NCBI RefSeq assembly: GCF_008806385.1
Contig: NZ_VZZK01000043.1
Span: forward strand, 1 to 42,427
Reading direction: 5' to 3'
Length of the DNA stretch: 42,427 bases
Origin: Methylobacterium soli
Lineage (GTDB): Bacteria > Pseudomonadota > Alphaproteobacteria > Rhizobiales > Beijerinckiaceae
Shown here piece by piece: positions 24,528-31,725 of the stretch. Numbering within the stretch: position 1 is the first letter of the stretch; the number at the start of each line of letters is the position of its first letter. The position numbers and the translations under genes were made by a program. Below the pieces are notes generated by a model that worked only from the letters and a program-made list of their open reading frames with translations, searched no databases and had not been told where the DNA came from.

Positions 24528-24938
24528 ATGGCGGAACAGGCCCAGGTATCTTTCGCATCAATACTGCAAACAGCTTGGGAGCTGACGCAGACAGTCAGGA
24601 GCGAGACCGGGATCGCCGTAGAGCTGAGGCTGACGACCTTGGGCCTCACCGCCCTGTCCGGCGACTTCCTCTGCAGCCGCATGGCGACCGTCTCCTGGCG
24701 CGAACTCGCGGAGGCACGCGATCTGCCCGATCGCCTCGCCCACGCCATCCGCGACGTGGCGGACCGCCCGAGGCCCCATCTCCAGCCCCTCGGGCAGGAC
24801 CGGCCGGCGCCCGAAGGAACGTCGATCCCGCGGGATCCGCCTCGGGTCCCGGCGCGGGCGCGCCAGAACGCGGGCGGACGGCAAGGGACGGGACGCGCGA
24901 AGGCGACGAAGCAGACCCGCAAGCAGTCGCAGCGATAG
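24528..24938 (+). CDS. Small protein with disordered basic tail, unknown function
   Basis: This 136-residue protein starts MAEQAQVSFASILQTAWELTQTVRSETGIAVELRL. The first 75 residues look folded (helix, sheet, helix); the last 60 are Pro/Arg/Gln-rich and basic, ending KATKQTRKQSQR. I do not recognise a family. The basic tail would fit nucleic-acid or membrane contact, which is inference. AGGAGCG lies seven bases before the ATG. It is convergent with the GNAT gene 38 bases away. Confidence 0.65.
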   Translation: MAEQAQVSFASILQTAWELTQTVRSETGIAVELRLTTLGLTALSGDFLCSRMATVSWRELAEARDLPDRLAHAIRDVADRPRPHLQPLGQDRPAPEGTSIPRDPPRVPARARQNAGGRQGTGRAKATKQTRKQSQR

Positions 24939-24976
24939 GAGCCCGGCCCCCGAGGCAAGGGTCACCCAAGGAAGGA

Positions 24977-25831
24977 TCAGCCGAGCTCGAAGGTCGTCAC
25001 CCCGAAGGTCTCGGCGAGGGGCAGGTCCGGCCGCGCGCCACGATACATCCGGGCCGTCTCGAACGAGGGCGCGAAGGCGAGGGATTCGGCGAGCCGCACC
25101 GCCGCCCGGTTCGGCTCGGACACGTCGATCGCCACCGGCCCGGCGACGCCCTGGATCAGGTCCGTGAGGAGCGCCTCCGCCACGGCGGCATCGCGCGCGA
25201 ACAGGGGCCCGACCTTGTGACCGAGCCGGCAGGCGCGCCGGACGCCGTAGCCCACGACCCTGCCATCGGCCAGGTAGGCCCGCGCGCGCCGGCCCTCGCC
25301 CCGCAGCCAGCAGCGCAGGAAGGCGTCGCGCGGGGCGGGGAAGAAGCGCCGGTCGAAGGCGAGCACGGCCGGCAGGAGGACGTCGTCGACGGGCACGATC
25401 CGGGGATCCGGCGGCCCCGGAGGCCGGGGCGGACCGGTGAAGCGGATGTTGCGATAGGCGGTCACGAAGCCCGCCCGCGCGTAATCGGCCTGCCGCTCGA
25501 CTACGCCGTCGAGGCCGACGCGGTAGCCTGCGAGGCGTTCGAGGCCGGCGGCCCAGAGGCGGCGGCCGAAGCCCCGCCCCCGCCAATCCGGCCGCACGAT
25601 GTAGAGGCCGAGGAAGCCGAACGCCTCCGCGTAGCGGACGACGGAGATCGAGCCGACCGGCTCGCCGTCCGCGCACAGCATCAGGAATCCCGCGGGATCG
25701 GCGGCCATAAAGCAATCAGCGTCGTGCAGGCCGGGGTTCCAGCCCTCCTGGGCGGCCCAGTCGAGGGCCGTCTCGAGATCGGAGGACGACATCGTCCGGA
25801 TCGTGATCGGGCCTTGGGGCGCGCGGCTCAT
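24977..25831 (-). CDS. GNAT-family N-acetyltransferase, two-domain
   Basis: This 284-residue protein has an N-terminal GNAT domain with strand 4 and acetyl-CoA loop VRPDWRGRGFGRRLWAAGLE near residues 80-100, and a second, more divergent GNAT-like domain (residues 150-284, with RVVGYGVRRACRLGHKVGPLFA). The layout matches the YitI/Acetyltransf_18 type. The acceptor is unknown. GGAGAG precedes the ATG at 25831. It lies 72 bases after the flavoprotein gene on the same strand, so the two may be co-transcribed. Confidence 0.85.
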   Translation of the reverse strand: MSRAPQGPITIRTMSSSDLETALDWAAQEGWNPGLHDADCFMAADPAGFLMLCADGEPVGSISVVRYAEAFGFLGLYIVRPDWRGRGFGRRLWAAGLERLAGYRVGLDGVVERQADYARAGFVTAYRNIRFTGPPRPPGPPDPRIVPVDDVLLPAVLAFDRRFFPAPRDAFLRCWLRGEGRRARAYLADGRVVGYGVRRACRLGHKVGPLFARDAAVAEALLTDLIQGVAGPVAIDVSEPNRAAVRLAESLAFAPSFETARMYRGARPDLPLAETFGVTTFELG

Positions 25832-25903
25832 GGCAGGGGCTCTCCTCGTCGTCCCTGGCGCCCGGGCGGGCACCTCCGGCTCGCGGCGAGCGGCGTCCCC
25901 CGG

Positions 25904-27580
25904 TCAGGCGATGCCGGGATCGAGGAACCGGTGAATGGCCTGGACGACGACCGACCCTTCGCCGACGCCCGATGCCACGCGCTTGACGGAGCCCGCCCGG
26001 ACATCCCCGACCGCGAAGATGCCGGCGGTGGGCGTGGCGTAGGGCGAGGGCGCCGCCGCGCCGTTCTCCGGAAGCCCGGTCACCACGAAGCCCTTGGGGT
26101 CGAGGGCGAGGCAGCCGTCGAGCCATTCCGTGTTGGGATCGGCGCCGATCATCACGAACACGCTGCCGATGCGGTGGGTCTCGCGCGCGCCCGTCCGCCG
26201 GTCGGTCCAGGCGACCTCGCGCAGAAGCTCGTCCCCCGCCAGAGCGGTGATCTCGGTCCGGACATGCAGGCTGATGCGCGGCGAGGAGGCGATGCGCTGG
26301 ATCAGGTAATCCGACATCGTCGCGGCGAGCCCCTCCGACCGGACCAGGATGTGGACATGGGCGGCGCTGCGGGAGAGGAACACGGCGGCCTGGCCGGCCG
26401 AGTTGCCGCCGCCGACCACCACCACCCCCTCGCCGGTGCAGAGGTTCGCCTCCATGGCGGTGGCGGCGTAGTAGATGCCCTGGCCCTCGAAGCGCTCGTA
26501 ATCCGGCACGTCGAGCTTGCGATAGCGCGCGCCCGTGGCGACCACGACGGACCGGGCCGGGATCGTGCTGCCATCCTCGAGGCGGAGCCGGAAGGGCCGG
26601 TCACTGCAATCGAGGCCCGTCACCATGCGGGAGAGCGCGAGGCGCGCCCCGAATTTCTGCGCCTGGACCTGCGCGCGGCCCGCGAGGGCCTGGCCGGAGA
26701 TGCCGGTCGGAAAGCCGAGATAATTCTCGATCTTGGACGAGGTGCCGGCCTGCCCGCCCGGTGCCAACCCCTCGATCACGACGGTCTGGAGCCCCTCCGA
26801 GGCGGCGTAGACCGCCGCCGCGAGGCCGGCCGGACCGGCCCCCACCACCGCCACGTCGAAGACATGCGCCGGATCGAGGGCTTCCGTCAGCCCGAGGGCG
26901 TCCGCCAACTCCGCGTTCGTCGGATTGCGCAGGATCACCTCGCCCGGCGCGATCACCACCGGCAGGTCGTCCGGATGGAAGCCGCAGCTGCCGAGGAAGC
27001 TCTGCGCGTCCGGATCGAGATCGGCGTCGAGGAGACGATGCGGATAGGCGTTGCGGACGAGGAAGCGTTCGAGCCGGAGCGTGTCGCGCCGATGCCCCGA
27101 ACCGAGCAGGACCACGCCGCCGACGCGGCTGCGGATCAGGCCGACCCGGCGCAGGATGAAGGCCCGCATGATGATCTCGCCGATATCCGGCTCGCCCGTC
27201 ACGAGGCGGCGGAACCCGGCGCGGTCGATGCGCACCACCCGCGTCGCGCCGGTCGCCCTTCCCGAGACGAGGATCTCGCGGTTGTTGAACAGGTTCAGCT
27301 CGCCCGAGAAATGATGCGCCGCGTGGGTCGTGAAGACCTGCGGCACGCCGCGCGCGTCCTGGTCGAGGATCTCGATGCAACCGCTCAGGACGAGGAAGAA
27401 ATCCACGCCCCTCTGCCCACGCGCGAAGACGAGGCTGCCATCGGGCAGGGTTTCCTCGGTGCCGTAGGCGGCAACCCGCGCGACCATCTCGTCGCTGAGG
27501 CGGGGAAAGGTCTGCGCGGTGCGCGCCTCCGGCGACGAAGGATCGAGGTCCGGTCCGGGCGAGAGCGGGTCGGCGGCCAT
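25904..27580 (-). CDS. cNMP-binding / thioredoxin-fold / thioredoxin-reductase-like flavoprotein without redox cysteines
   Basis: 558 residues in three parts. Residues about 35-150 are a cyclic-nucleotide-binding (CAP-like) domain (GSLVFARGQRGVDFFLVLSG, then FSGELNLFNNRE). Residues about 155-235 look like a thioredoxin fold with a cis-proline site (DDLPVVI) but no CxxC. Residues 240-558 are a thioredoxin-reductase-type flavin domain: FAD motif GAGPAG (247-252), NAD(P)H motif VGGGNSAGQAA (389-399), and FAD motif AVGDV (523-527). The CATC disulfide normally before the second nucleotide motif reads AATA (372-375), so classical disulfide transfer is not possible. Start is not certain: ATG 27580 opens a family-like sequence; a GTG at 27625 is possible. 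It neighbours a class III cyclase gene. Confidence 0.88.
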   Translation of the reverse strand: MAADPLSPGPDLDPSSPEARTAQTFPRLSDEMVARVAAYGTEETLPDGSLVFARGQRGVDFFLVLSGCIEILDQDARGVPQVFTTHAAHHFSGELNLFNNREILVSGRATGATRVVRIDRAGFRRLVTGEPDIGEIIMRAFILRRVGLIRSRVGGVVLLGSGHRRDTLRLERFLVRNAYPHRLLDADLDPDAQSFLGSCGFHPDDLPVVIAPGEVILRNPTNAELADALGLTEALDPAHVFDVAVVGAGPAGLAAAVYAASEGLQTVVIEGLAPGGQAGTSSKIENYLGFPTGISGQALAGRAQVQAQKFGARLALSRMVTGLDCSDRPFRLRLEDGSTIPARSVVVATGARYRKLDVPDYERFEGQGIYYAATAMEANLCTGEGVVVVGGGNSAGQAAVFLSRSAAHVHILVRSEGLAATMSDYLIQRIASSPRISLHVRTEITALAGDELLREVAWTDRRTGARETHRIGSVFVMIGADPNTEWLDGCLALDPKGFVVTGLPENGAAAPSPYATPTAGIFAVGDVRAGSVKRVASGVGEGSVVVQAIHRFLDPGIA

Positions 27581-27891
27581 GGGCAGATCGCGGTCCAGGC
27601 AAGACGCGGCAGGCCCGCCGGACACGAAGCGGCAGGCCCACCACGGATGAGGCGGCGGCCCCGAACTCTACGGTTCGACCGCGAGCGGGGCCAGCGCGGG
27701 TGCCGGGACCGTACGCATCTTACGCGCCAGAGGCTTGGCGCGCCGGGCTCGTGGCCGTCCCTGCGCGTGTCTCGCGCGCTGCCTTAAAGCTCGGATGAGG
27801 GCGCAGCCCGGATGCGCGCGGGGCGGCCCCGGCCGAGACCGGGACCGCCCCGCAGCGGGCGAAACCATGTCCGGCCACGCCCGAAGGCGGC
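27581..27891. other. Spacer between the flavoprotein and glycine-zipper genes
   Basis: These 311 bases contain no supported gene. They include the hairpin at 27818-27853. The rest probably carries the flavoprotein promoter, but I saw no convincing boxes. Confidence 0.4.
27818..27853 (-). terminator. Hairpin downstream of the glycine-zipper gene
   Basis: A 14-bp stem with one mismatch closes a six-base loop (CCGAGA). It lies 38 bases after the minus-strand stop codon at 27892. No T tract follows. Confidence 0.5.
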
Positions 27892-28173
27892 TCAGTAGCC
27901 GTAGCTCCGGCGCGGATTGGCCTGCGCCGGGCCGTAGCCGGTGCCCCGCGGCTGGACCCGCGAGCCGTAATCGATCTCCCGCTGAGCCCGGCGGTTGGCC
28001 AGATAGCGGCCGCCGAGGCAGCCCGCGACGGCTCCGACGACCCCGCGCTCGGCCAGGTAATGCCCGGCAAGGCCCCCGATGATCGCCCCCTTGATGCAGC
28101 CCTTCGCCTCGGCCGCGCCGGTGCTGAGAAGGGTCACGATGACGAGGGCCGACGCGCTTGTAACGATCCGCAT
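27892..28173 (-). CDS. Small exported glycine-zipper protein
   Basis: This 93-residue protein has a signal peptide (MRIVTSASALVIVTLLSTGAAEA, written in parts: basic start, hydrophobic core, AxA end) and a mature part with a glycine-zipper pattern, GAIIGGLAGHYLAERGVVGAVAGCLGGRYLAN. Such proteins associate with the outer or inner membrane and are often stress-induced. The mature part contains two cysteines, which could form a disulfide. I chose ATG 28173 because GGAG is eight bases upstream. A hairpin runs into this Shine-Dalgarno sequence, and a candidate EcfG promoter lies just upstream. Confidence 0.78.
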   Translation of the reverse strand: MRIVTSASALVIVTLLSTGAAEAKGCIKGAIIGGLAGHYLAERGVVGAVAGCLGGRYLANRRAQREIDYGSRVQPRGTGYGPAQANPRRSYGY

Positions 28174-28182
28174 GTTGGTTCT

Positions 28183-28199
28183 CCGGGCCAATGCCCGGG
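28183..28199 (-). promoter_or_regulatory. Leader hairpin touching the Shine-Dalgarno of the glycine-zipper gene
   Basis: On the minus strand CCCGGGC-ATTG-GCCCGG forms a 6-bp GC stem with a four-base loop; its 3' arm ends in the GGAG ribosome-binding site, nine bases before the ATG. The same structure occurs at 28283-28300 facing the other way. If the promoter at 28204-28228 is used, this hairpin would be the very 5' end of the mRNA. Confidence 0.55.
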
Positions 28200-28203
28200 T
28201 TCA

Positions 28204-28228
28204 ACAGCTTCGCGGCGGCGGCGTTCCG
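28204..28228 (-). promoter_or_regulatory. Candidate EcfG-type (general stress) promoter
   Basis: Minus strand GGAAC-N16-TGTT, one base from the GGAAC-N16/17-CGTT consensus and identical in form to the site before the PAS-LuxR gene. The -10 end lies 30 bases before the glycine-zipper start codon. Confidence 0.45.
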
Positions 28229-28238
28229 CCGATCCTGT

Positions 28239-28254
28239 GTGACCTGCGTCACGG
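28239..28254. promoter_or_regulatory. CRP/FNR-type dyad between divergent small genes
   Basis: TGTGA-CCTGCG-TCACG matches the CRP consensus TGTGA-N6-TCACA at nine of ten core positions, and the inner GTGAC-N4-GTCAC is a perfect dyad. It lies 55 bases before the DUF1127 gene and just upstream of the stress promoter of the glycine-zipper gene, beside a gene for a cAMP-type cyclase. Confidence 0.5.
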
Positions 28255-28282
28255 ACGCGTGCCCGATTCTGCCGAACAAGCC

Positions 28283-28300
28283 CCCGGGCCGTCGCCCGGG
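28283..28300 (+). promoter_or_regulatory. Leader hairpin touching the Shine-Dalgarno of the DUF1127 gene
   Basis: CCCGGGC-CGTC-GCCCGGG forms a 7-bp GC stem with a four-base loop. The final GGG belongs to the ribosome-binding sequence GGGAGGG, eight bases before the ATG at 28309. It mirrors the hairpin at 28183-28199. Confidence 0.55.
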
Positions 28301-28308
28301 AGGGTTTC

Positions 28309-28443
28309 ATGTTGGTCAGGCTCGTCAGATTGTCCCTCGGCGCCCTCAGGGCCTACGGCCAGAGGCGCAGGTCCAGGGCGGAGCTCGCCCGGTTCAACAG
28401 CCGCGATCTCGCCGATATCGGGCTCCCCCGCCGGGAGGATTAG
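28309..28443 (+). CDS. DUF1127 family small protein
   Basis: This 44-residue gene encodes a basic protein that starts MLVRLVRLSLGALRAYG and contains the DUF1127 (YjiS-like) core: RRSRAELARFNSRDLADIGL followed by PRRED. The R-x-L-x-x-F-x-x-x-D-L-x-D-I-G-L pattern is diagnostic. Small DUF1127 proteins in alphaproteobacteria have been linked to stress adaptation and to RNA-related or phosphate/carbon phenotypes, but no enzymatic activity is known. GGGAGGG lies five bases before the ATG and is partly held in a hairpin. It is divergent from the glycine-zipper gene and shares its regulatory spacer. Confidence 0.85.
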   Translation: MLVRLVRLSLGALRAYGQRRRSRAELARFNSRDLADIGLPRRED

Positions 28444-28471
28444 GGGCGCGGGCGCCGCGCGCACCCTGGCC

Positions 28472-30199
28472 TCAAGCCGGATCAAGCTGGAGCGTGCCGA
28501 CCCGGCGCACCTTGAGGGCTTCGGAGCGCCCGTCGAGGATCACTTCCTGAAGCGCCTGCGCCGGCACCTGCGCGGTCGCGTAGACCGCCTCCGACACGAG
28601 CGCGACGCAGCCGAGCGCCTTGGTCAGGCCCTGCAGCCGTGCGGCGACGTTGACGGTGTCGCCGAGCGCCGTGAAGCGCGCATCCGCGTGGTCCCCCATC
28701 TCGCCGACGATCGCCATGCCGGCATGCAGCCCGATGCCGTAGCGCAGGGACTGCCCGAGATCGGCGGAGAGCAGCCGGTTCAGCCCGGCCATGTGGCTCG
28801 CGATCGCCTCGACGGCCCGCAAGGCCTCGCGCGCGCCGGTGGCCGGGTCGGTCTGCAGGCCGAACAACGCCAGCATGCCGTCGCCGAGCAGCTGGTTGAC
28901 GGACCCGCCCGCATCCCGCACCGCGTCGCCCACGGCCCCGAGGAAGCGGTTGATGATGAACACGGTGTCGTAGGGCAGCCGCTCCTCGGCGAGCCGCGTC
29001 GAGCCGCGCAGGTCGATGAACATCGCCACGATGAAGCGCTCCTCGCCCGATTGCGCCCGCTCCAGTTCCCGCGCCTGGCGCAGCCGGGGACGCGGTTGGA
29101 ACAGCGGCGTCACCGCGAGATCGCGACGCGGTTGCAATTGGCAGGCGAGCCGGATGTTGGGCGCCGCGCCGATGCGGTCGAGCACGGCCCGCTCGGCCCG
29201 GCTCGGAACCGGAAGCGCGAACCCATCCGCGTCCTCGGAGACCCGCACCCGGCAGGTCGAGCAGCGCCCGCGTCCGCCGCAGACGCTAGCATGCGGAATG
29301 TTGAAGCGCCGGCTCGCCTCCAGCACGTTCGTTCCGCTCGGCACCCGGACGGTGCGTCCATCGGGATAGCGGATGCGGATCGTCCCATGCCGCACCTCCG
29401 AGAGCGTGCGCAGGCCGCGCGCCGCGAGCACGAGGGCGAGGGCCGCCGCATAGGCCGCGAGCAGGCTGGCGCGCATCGCGCCGAGCTGCGCGGCCTGCGC
29501 CGGCGTGCCGAGATGCACCGGCGCCAGGGCCTGCGCGCGCCATGCGGGATCCTGGGCGAGCAGCGCGACGCTGCGGCCGCCCTGAACGAAGCCGAGCAGC
29601 GCCAGGACCGGCACCAGCACCGCGCCGGCCAGCAGCCAGGGGCTCGCCGCCGGGAAGCCCGGCTTGAGCCGGAGCCAGAAATACCATCCGACGCAGCCAT
29701 GGAGCCAGGCGACGACGAGGACCACCGCCTGCATCACCCCGTTCTGCGGCGCGGCAACCCAGAAGGCGTAGAGTTCCTGCGCGTATCCCCGTTCGAGCCC
29801 CTCGGTGGCGAAGGCAATCCGGGTCGCGACGATGTGGGTGACGAGGAGGGGCGGGATCGCGAGCCCGAGCAGCAATTGCACGGCCTCCCAGAGGCGCACG
29901 CGGAAATAGCGGCGCTCGTAGAGCGCGTAGAGCCCGAGCAGGAGATGGCCGACGAGGGCCGCGTAGAGGACGAGGAGGCCGAGCGGGTTGAGCCAGATCG
30001 CGGCGGCCACGGTGAGGCCCGCCTCCATCGCGCCGAGCGAGATGTTGCCCAGGGCATGGTTGACGAGATGCGTCAGGATGTAGGCGAACAGGACGAGGCC
30101 CGTCCCGAGGCGCAGCTGACGCAGCGTGAGGCGCCTCAGGGCCGCGAGAGGCCGCGGCCGGCTGACGCTGCGGGGAGGCTCGGCCAAGGTTCGGTGCAT
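28472..30199 (-). CDS. Membrane class III adenylate/guanylate cyclase with SdhC-like and [2Fe-2S] domains
   Basis: 575 residues. The N-terminal 260 residues form about six membrane helices; histidines at 44/48, 85, 122 and 167 lie in consecutive helices as in succinate-dehydrogenase-type dihaem b anchors. Residues about 272-365 are a plant-type [2Fe-2S] ferredoxin domain with Cys307, 313, 316 and 353. Residues 388-575 are a class III cyclase: metal aspartates 396 (FIDLRGST) and 440 (GDGMLALFG), Asp514 of the base-recognition position, and Asn517/Arg521 of the transition-state pair (GDTVNVAARL). This suggests cyclic nucleotide synthesis controlled by quinone or redox state; CyaC of Sinorhizobium meliloti is a described cyclase with a quinone-responsive dihaem anchor. 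Asp at the base position favours ATP. Confidence 0.92.
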   Translation of the reverse strand: MHRTLAEPPRSVSRPRPLAALRRLTLRQLRLGTGLVLFAYILTHLVNHALGNISLGAMEAGLTVAAAIWLNPLGLLVLYAALVGHLLLGLYALYERRYFRVRLWEAVQLLLGLAIPPLLVTHIVATRIAFATEGLERGYAQELYAFWVAAPQNGVMQAVVLVVAWLHGCVGWYFWLRLKPGFPAASPWLLAGAVLVPVLALLGFVQGGRSVALLAQDPAWRAQALAPVHLGTPAQAAQLGAMRASLLAAYAAALALVLAARGLRTLSEVRHGTIRIRYPDGRTVRVPSGTNVLEASRRFNIPHASVCGGRGRCSTCRVRVSEDADGFALPVPSRAERAVLDRIGAAPNIRLACQLQPRRDLAVTPLFQPRPRLRQARELERAQSGEERFIVAMFIDLRGSTRLAEERLPYDTVFIINRFLGAVGDAVRDAGGSVNQLLGDGMLALFGLQTDPATGAREALRAVEAIASHMAGLNRLLSADLGQSLRYGIGLHAGMAIVGEMGDHADARFTALGDTVNVAARLQGLTKALGCVALVSEAVYATAQVPAQALQEVILDGRSEALKVRRVGTLQLDPA

Positions 30200-30472
30200 G
30201 TCGACGTATCGGTCCGCGATGCCCGCTCCCGGCCGCTATAGCATAGCCGCCGTCGCGCGGACGCATCCGGAAGTTGCGCGAGATCGATCGCCGAATTCTT
30301 GGCCTCGCGCCAGACGCGCGGCGCGCGAGAGACATCTCACCCGCAACCATTCCTGGTGGCCGTCGCGGATGTGGGGCCCACGGCCTCGAAGGCCGCGGAG
30401 CCCTGCGGAGCGCTCCGGGCGGGCAAGCCGGTCAGAGCCGCCGGCATCCTGCCGTATCGCGGCAGGCCCGCC

Positions 30473-30988
30473 TCAGCCGTCCTGGAGCGCCTGCGCGCGG
30501 ACCGGAAGCCGCCAATTGGGGCGGATGAAGTGGCAGGTATAGCCGTCGGGACGCCGCTCCAGGTAATCCTGGTGCTCGGGCTCGGCCTCCCAGAACGGGC
30601 CGGCCGGCGCCACCTCGGTGACGACCTTGCCGGGCCAGAGGCCGGAGGCGTTCACGTCCGCGATGGTGTCCTCGGCGACCGGCCTCTGGGCGTCGCTCGT
30701 GGTGAAGATCGCCGAGCGGTAGCTCAGGCCACGATCGTTGCCCTGGCGGTTGAGCGTCGTCGGGTCATGGATCTGGAAGAAGAACTCGAGGATCCGGCGA
30801 TAGCTCGTCCGCGCCGGATCGAAGCTGATCTCGATCGCCTCGGCATGGGTCCCGTGGTTGCGGTAGGTCGCGTTCGGAACGTCGCCCCCCGTGTAGCCGA
30901 CCCGGGTCGACACGACGCCCTCCTGGCGCCGGATCAGGTCCTGCATGCCCCAGAAGCAGCCGCCCGCCAAAATCGCCGTCTCGCTCAT
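30473..30988 (-). CDS. msrA: Peptide-methionine (S)-S-oxide reductase
   Basis: This 171-residue enzyme reduces methionine-S-sulfoxide in proteins and free methionine sulfoxide. The catalytic GGCFWG motif is at residues 9-14 with Cys11, followed by typical family motifs RVGYTGGDVPNATYRNHGTHAEAIEISFDP in pieces and later EPEHQDYLERRPDGYTCHF. Length and start are standard for the MsrA domain. No signal peptide is seen, so it acts in the cytoplasm. It is the nearest minus-strand gene upstream of the cyclase (273 bases between them), which fits a redox-stress neighbourhood. Confidence 0.95.
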   Translation of the reverse strand: MSETAILAGGCFWGMQDLIRRQEGVVSTRVGYTGGDVPNATYRNHGTHAEAIEISFDPARTSYRRILEFFFQIHDPTTLNRQGNDRGLSYRSAIFTTSDAQRPVAEDTIADVNASGLWPGKVVTEVAPAGPFWEAEPEHQDYLERRPDGYTCHFIRPNWRLPVRAQALQDG

Positions 30989-31060
30989 CGCTCATCTCCC
31001 GTTGCGCGCGCGATCGGGCGCCATCCCGATCGCGCGGCTCAAACCCGAAGGGTGCGCCCG

Positions 31061-31669
31061 TTATGTGTGGCGTGGGGCCTCATCCTGCCACGCGGCGAAG
31101 CGCCTCCGGCTCGGCCGGAAAGCAGCCTTGGCCGGATTCGAGCGCCAGGAGCTGCCGCTTGATAGCGAGGCCGCCGGCGAACCCGTCAACGCGCCGCTCG
31201 CCCCGATCGCCCGATGGCAGGGCGTGACGATCGAGATCGGGTTCCGGCCATTGGCGGCGCCGACAGCCCGCGCGGCTTTCGGATGGCCGATCTGCCGGGC
31301 GATGTCGCCGTAGCTGCGCGTCTGCCCGAACGGGATCGTCAGCAGGGCCGCCCAGACCGTCTTCTGGAACTCCGTCCCGATCAGGTCGAGGGTCAGCGCG
31401 AAGGCGCGCCGCTCGCCCGCGAAATACTCGCCGAGTTGCCGCTCCACCGCGCGCAGGACCGGATGCGCGGGCATCGCGGCGGTCACGTTCAGGCGGACGC
31501 GGCTCGGATCGTCATTCTCCCACAGGATGGCCGCGAGGCCCCGGTCGCTCGCGATGACCGTCAGGGCGCCGACCGGGGACGGCACGATCGTGGAGACATA
31601 GGCCAAGGGCATCGCCTCTGCTGACATGGGCACCGCCTCTGCTGACATGGGCATCGCCTGCGCTGACAT
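31061..31669 (-). CDS. Methylated-DNA-protein cysteine methyltransferase, C-terminus frameshifted
   Basis: The 202-residue frame encodes an Ogt/MGMT-type repair protein that removes alkyl groups from O6-guanine. The ribonuclease-like domain (YVSTIVPSPVGALTVIAS) and the DNA-binding core with the acceptor cysteine in IVTPCHRAIGASGALTG are intact. After TG the frame is lost: the expected continuation FAGGLAIKRQLLALE...CFPAE is encoded in the next frame and would stop at 31080. One base is missing near 31180-31184. As written, the last helix is replaced by a Ser/Arg-rich tail ending at 31061. The N-terminus holds a triple repeat (see separate entry), so the start is uncertain (31669, 31648 or 31627). 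Confidence 0.8.
   Translation of the reverse strand: MSAQAMPMSAEAVPMSAEAMPLAYVSTIVPSPVGALTVIASDRGLAAILWENDDPSRVRLNVTAAMPAHPVLRAVERQLGEYFAGERRAFALTLDLIGTEFQKTVWAALLTIPFGQTRSYGDIARQIGHPKAARAVGAANGRNPISIVTPCHRAIGASGALTGSPAASLSSGSSWRSNPAKAAFRPSRRRFAAWQDEAPRHT
31607..31669 (-). repeat. 21-bp tandem repeat, three copies, at the ogt start
   Basis: Three adjacent 21-base units (31607-31627, 31628-31648, 31649-31669) differ by one or two bases each. Each unit begins with an in-frame ATG on the minus strand and encodes M-S-A-x-A-x-P, so the gene has three stacked start codons. Confidence 0.85.
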
Positions 31670-31725
31670 GGGCCGCAGCCCGCGTTCCGGATCCGCCGCG
31701 CGGGGCGGGGGTGGTCTCTCGGGCT

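Noticed and set aside
27670..27690. GGTTCGACC-like sequence as a tRNA T-arm
   Set aside because: No acceptor, D or anticodon arm can be built around it.
24575..27787. Long plus-strand open frame opposite the GNAT and flavoprotein genes
   Set aside because: It spans two confirmed minus-strand genes and has no recognisable domain.
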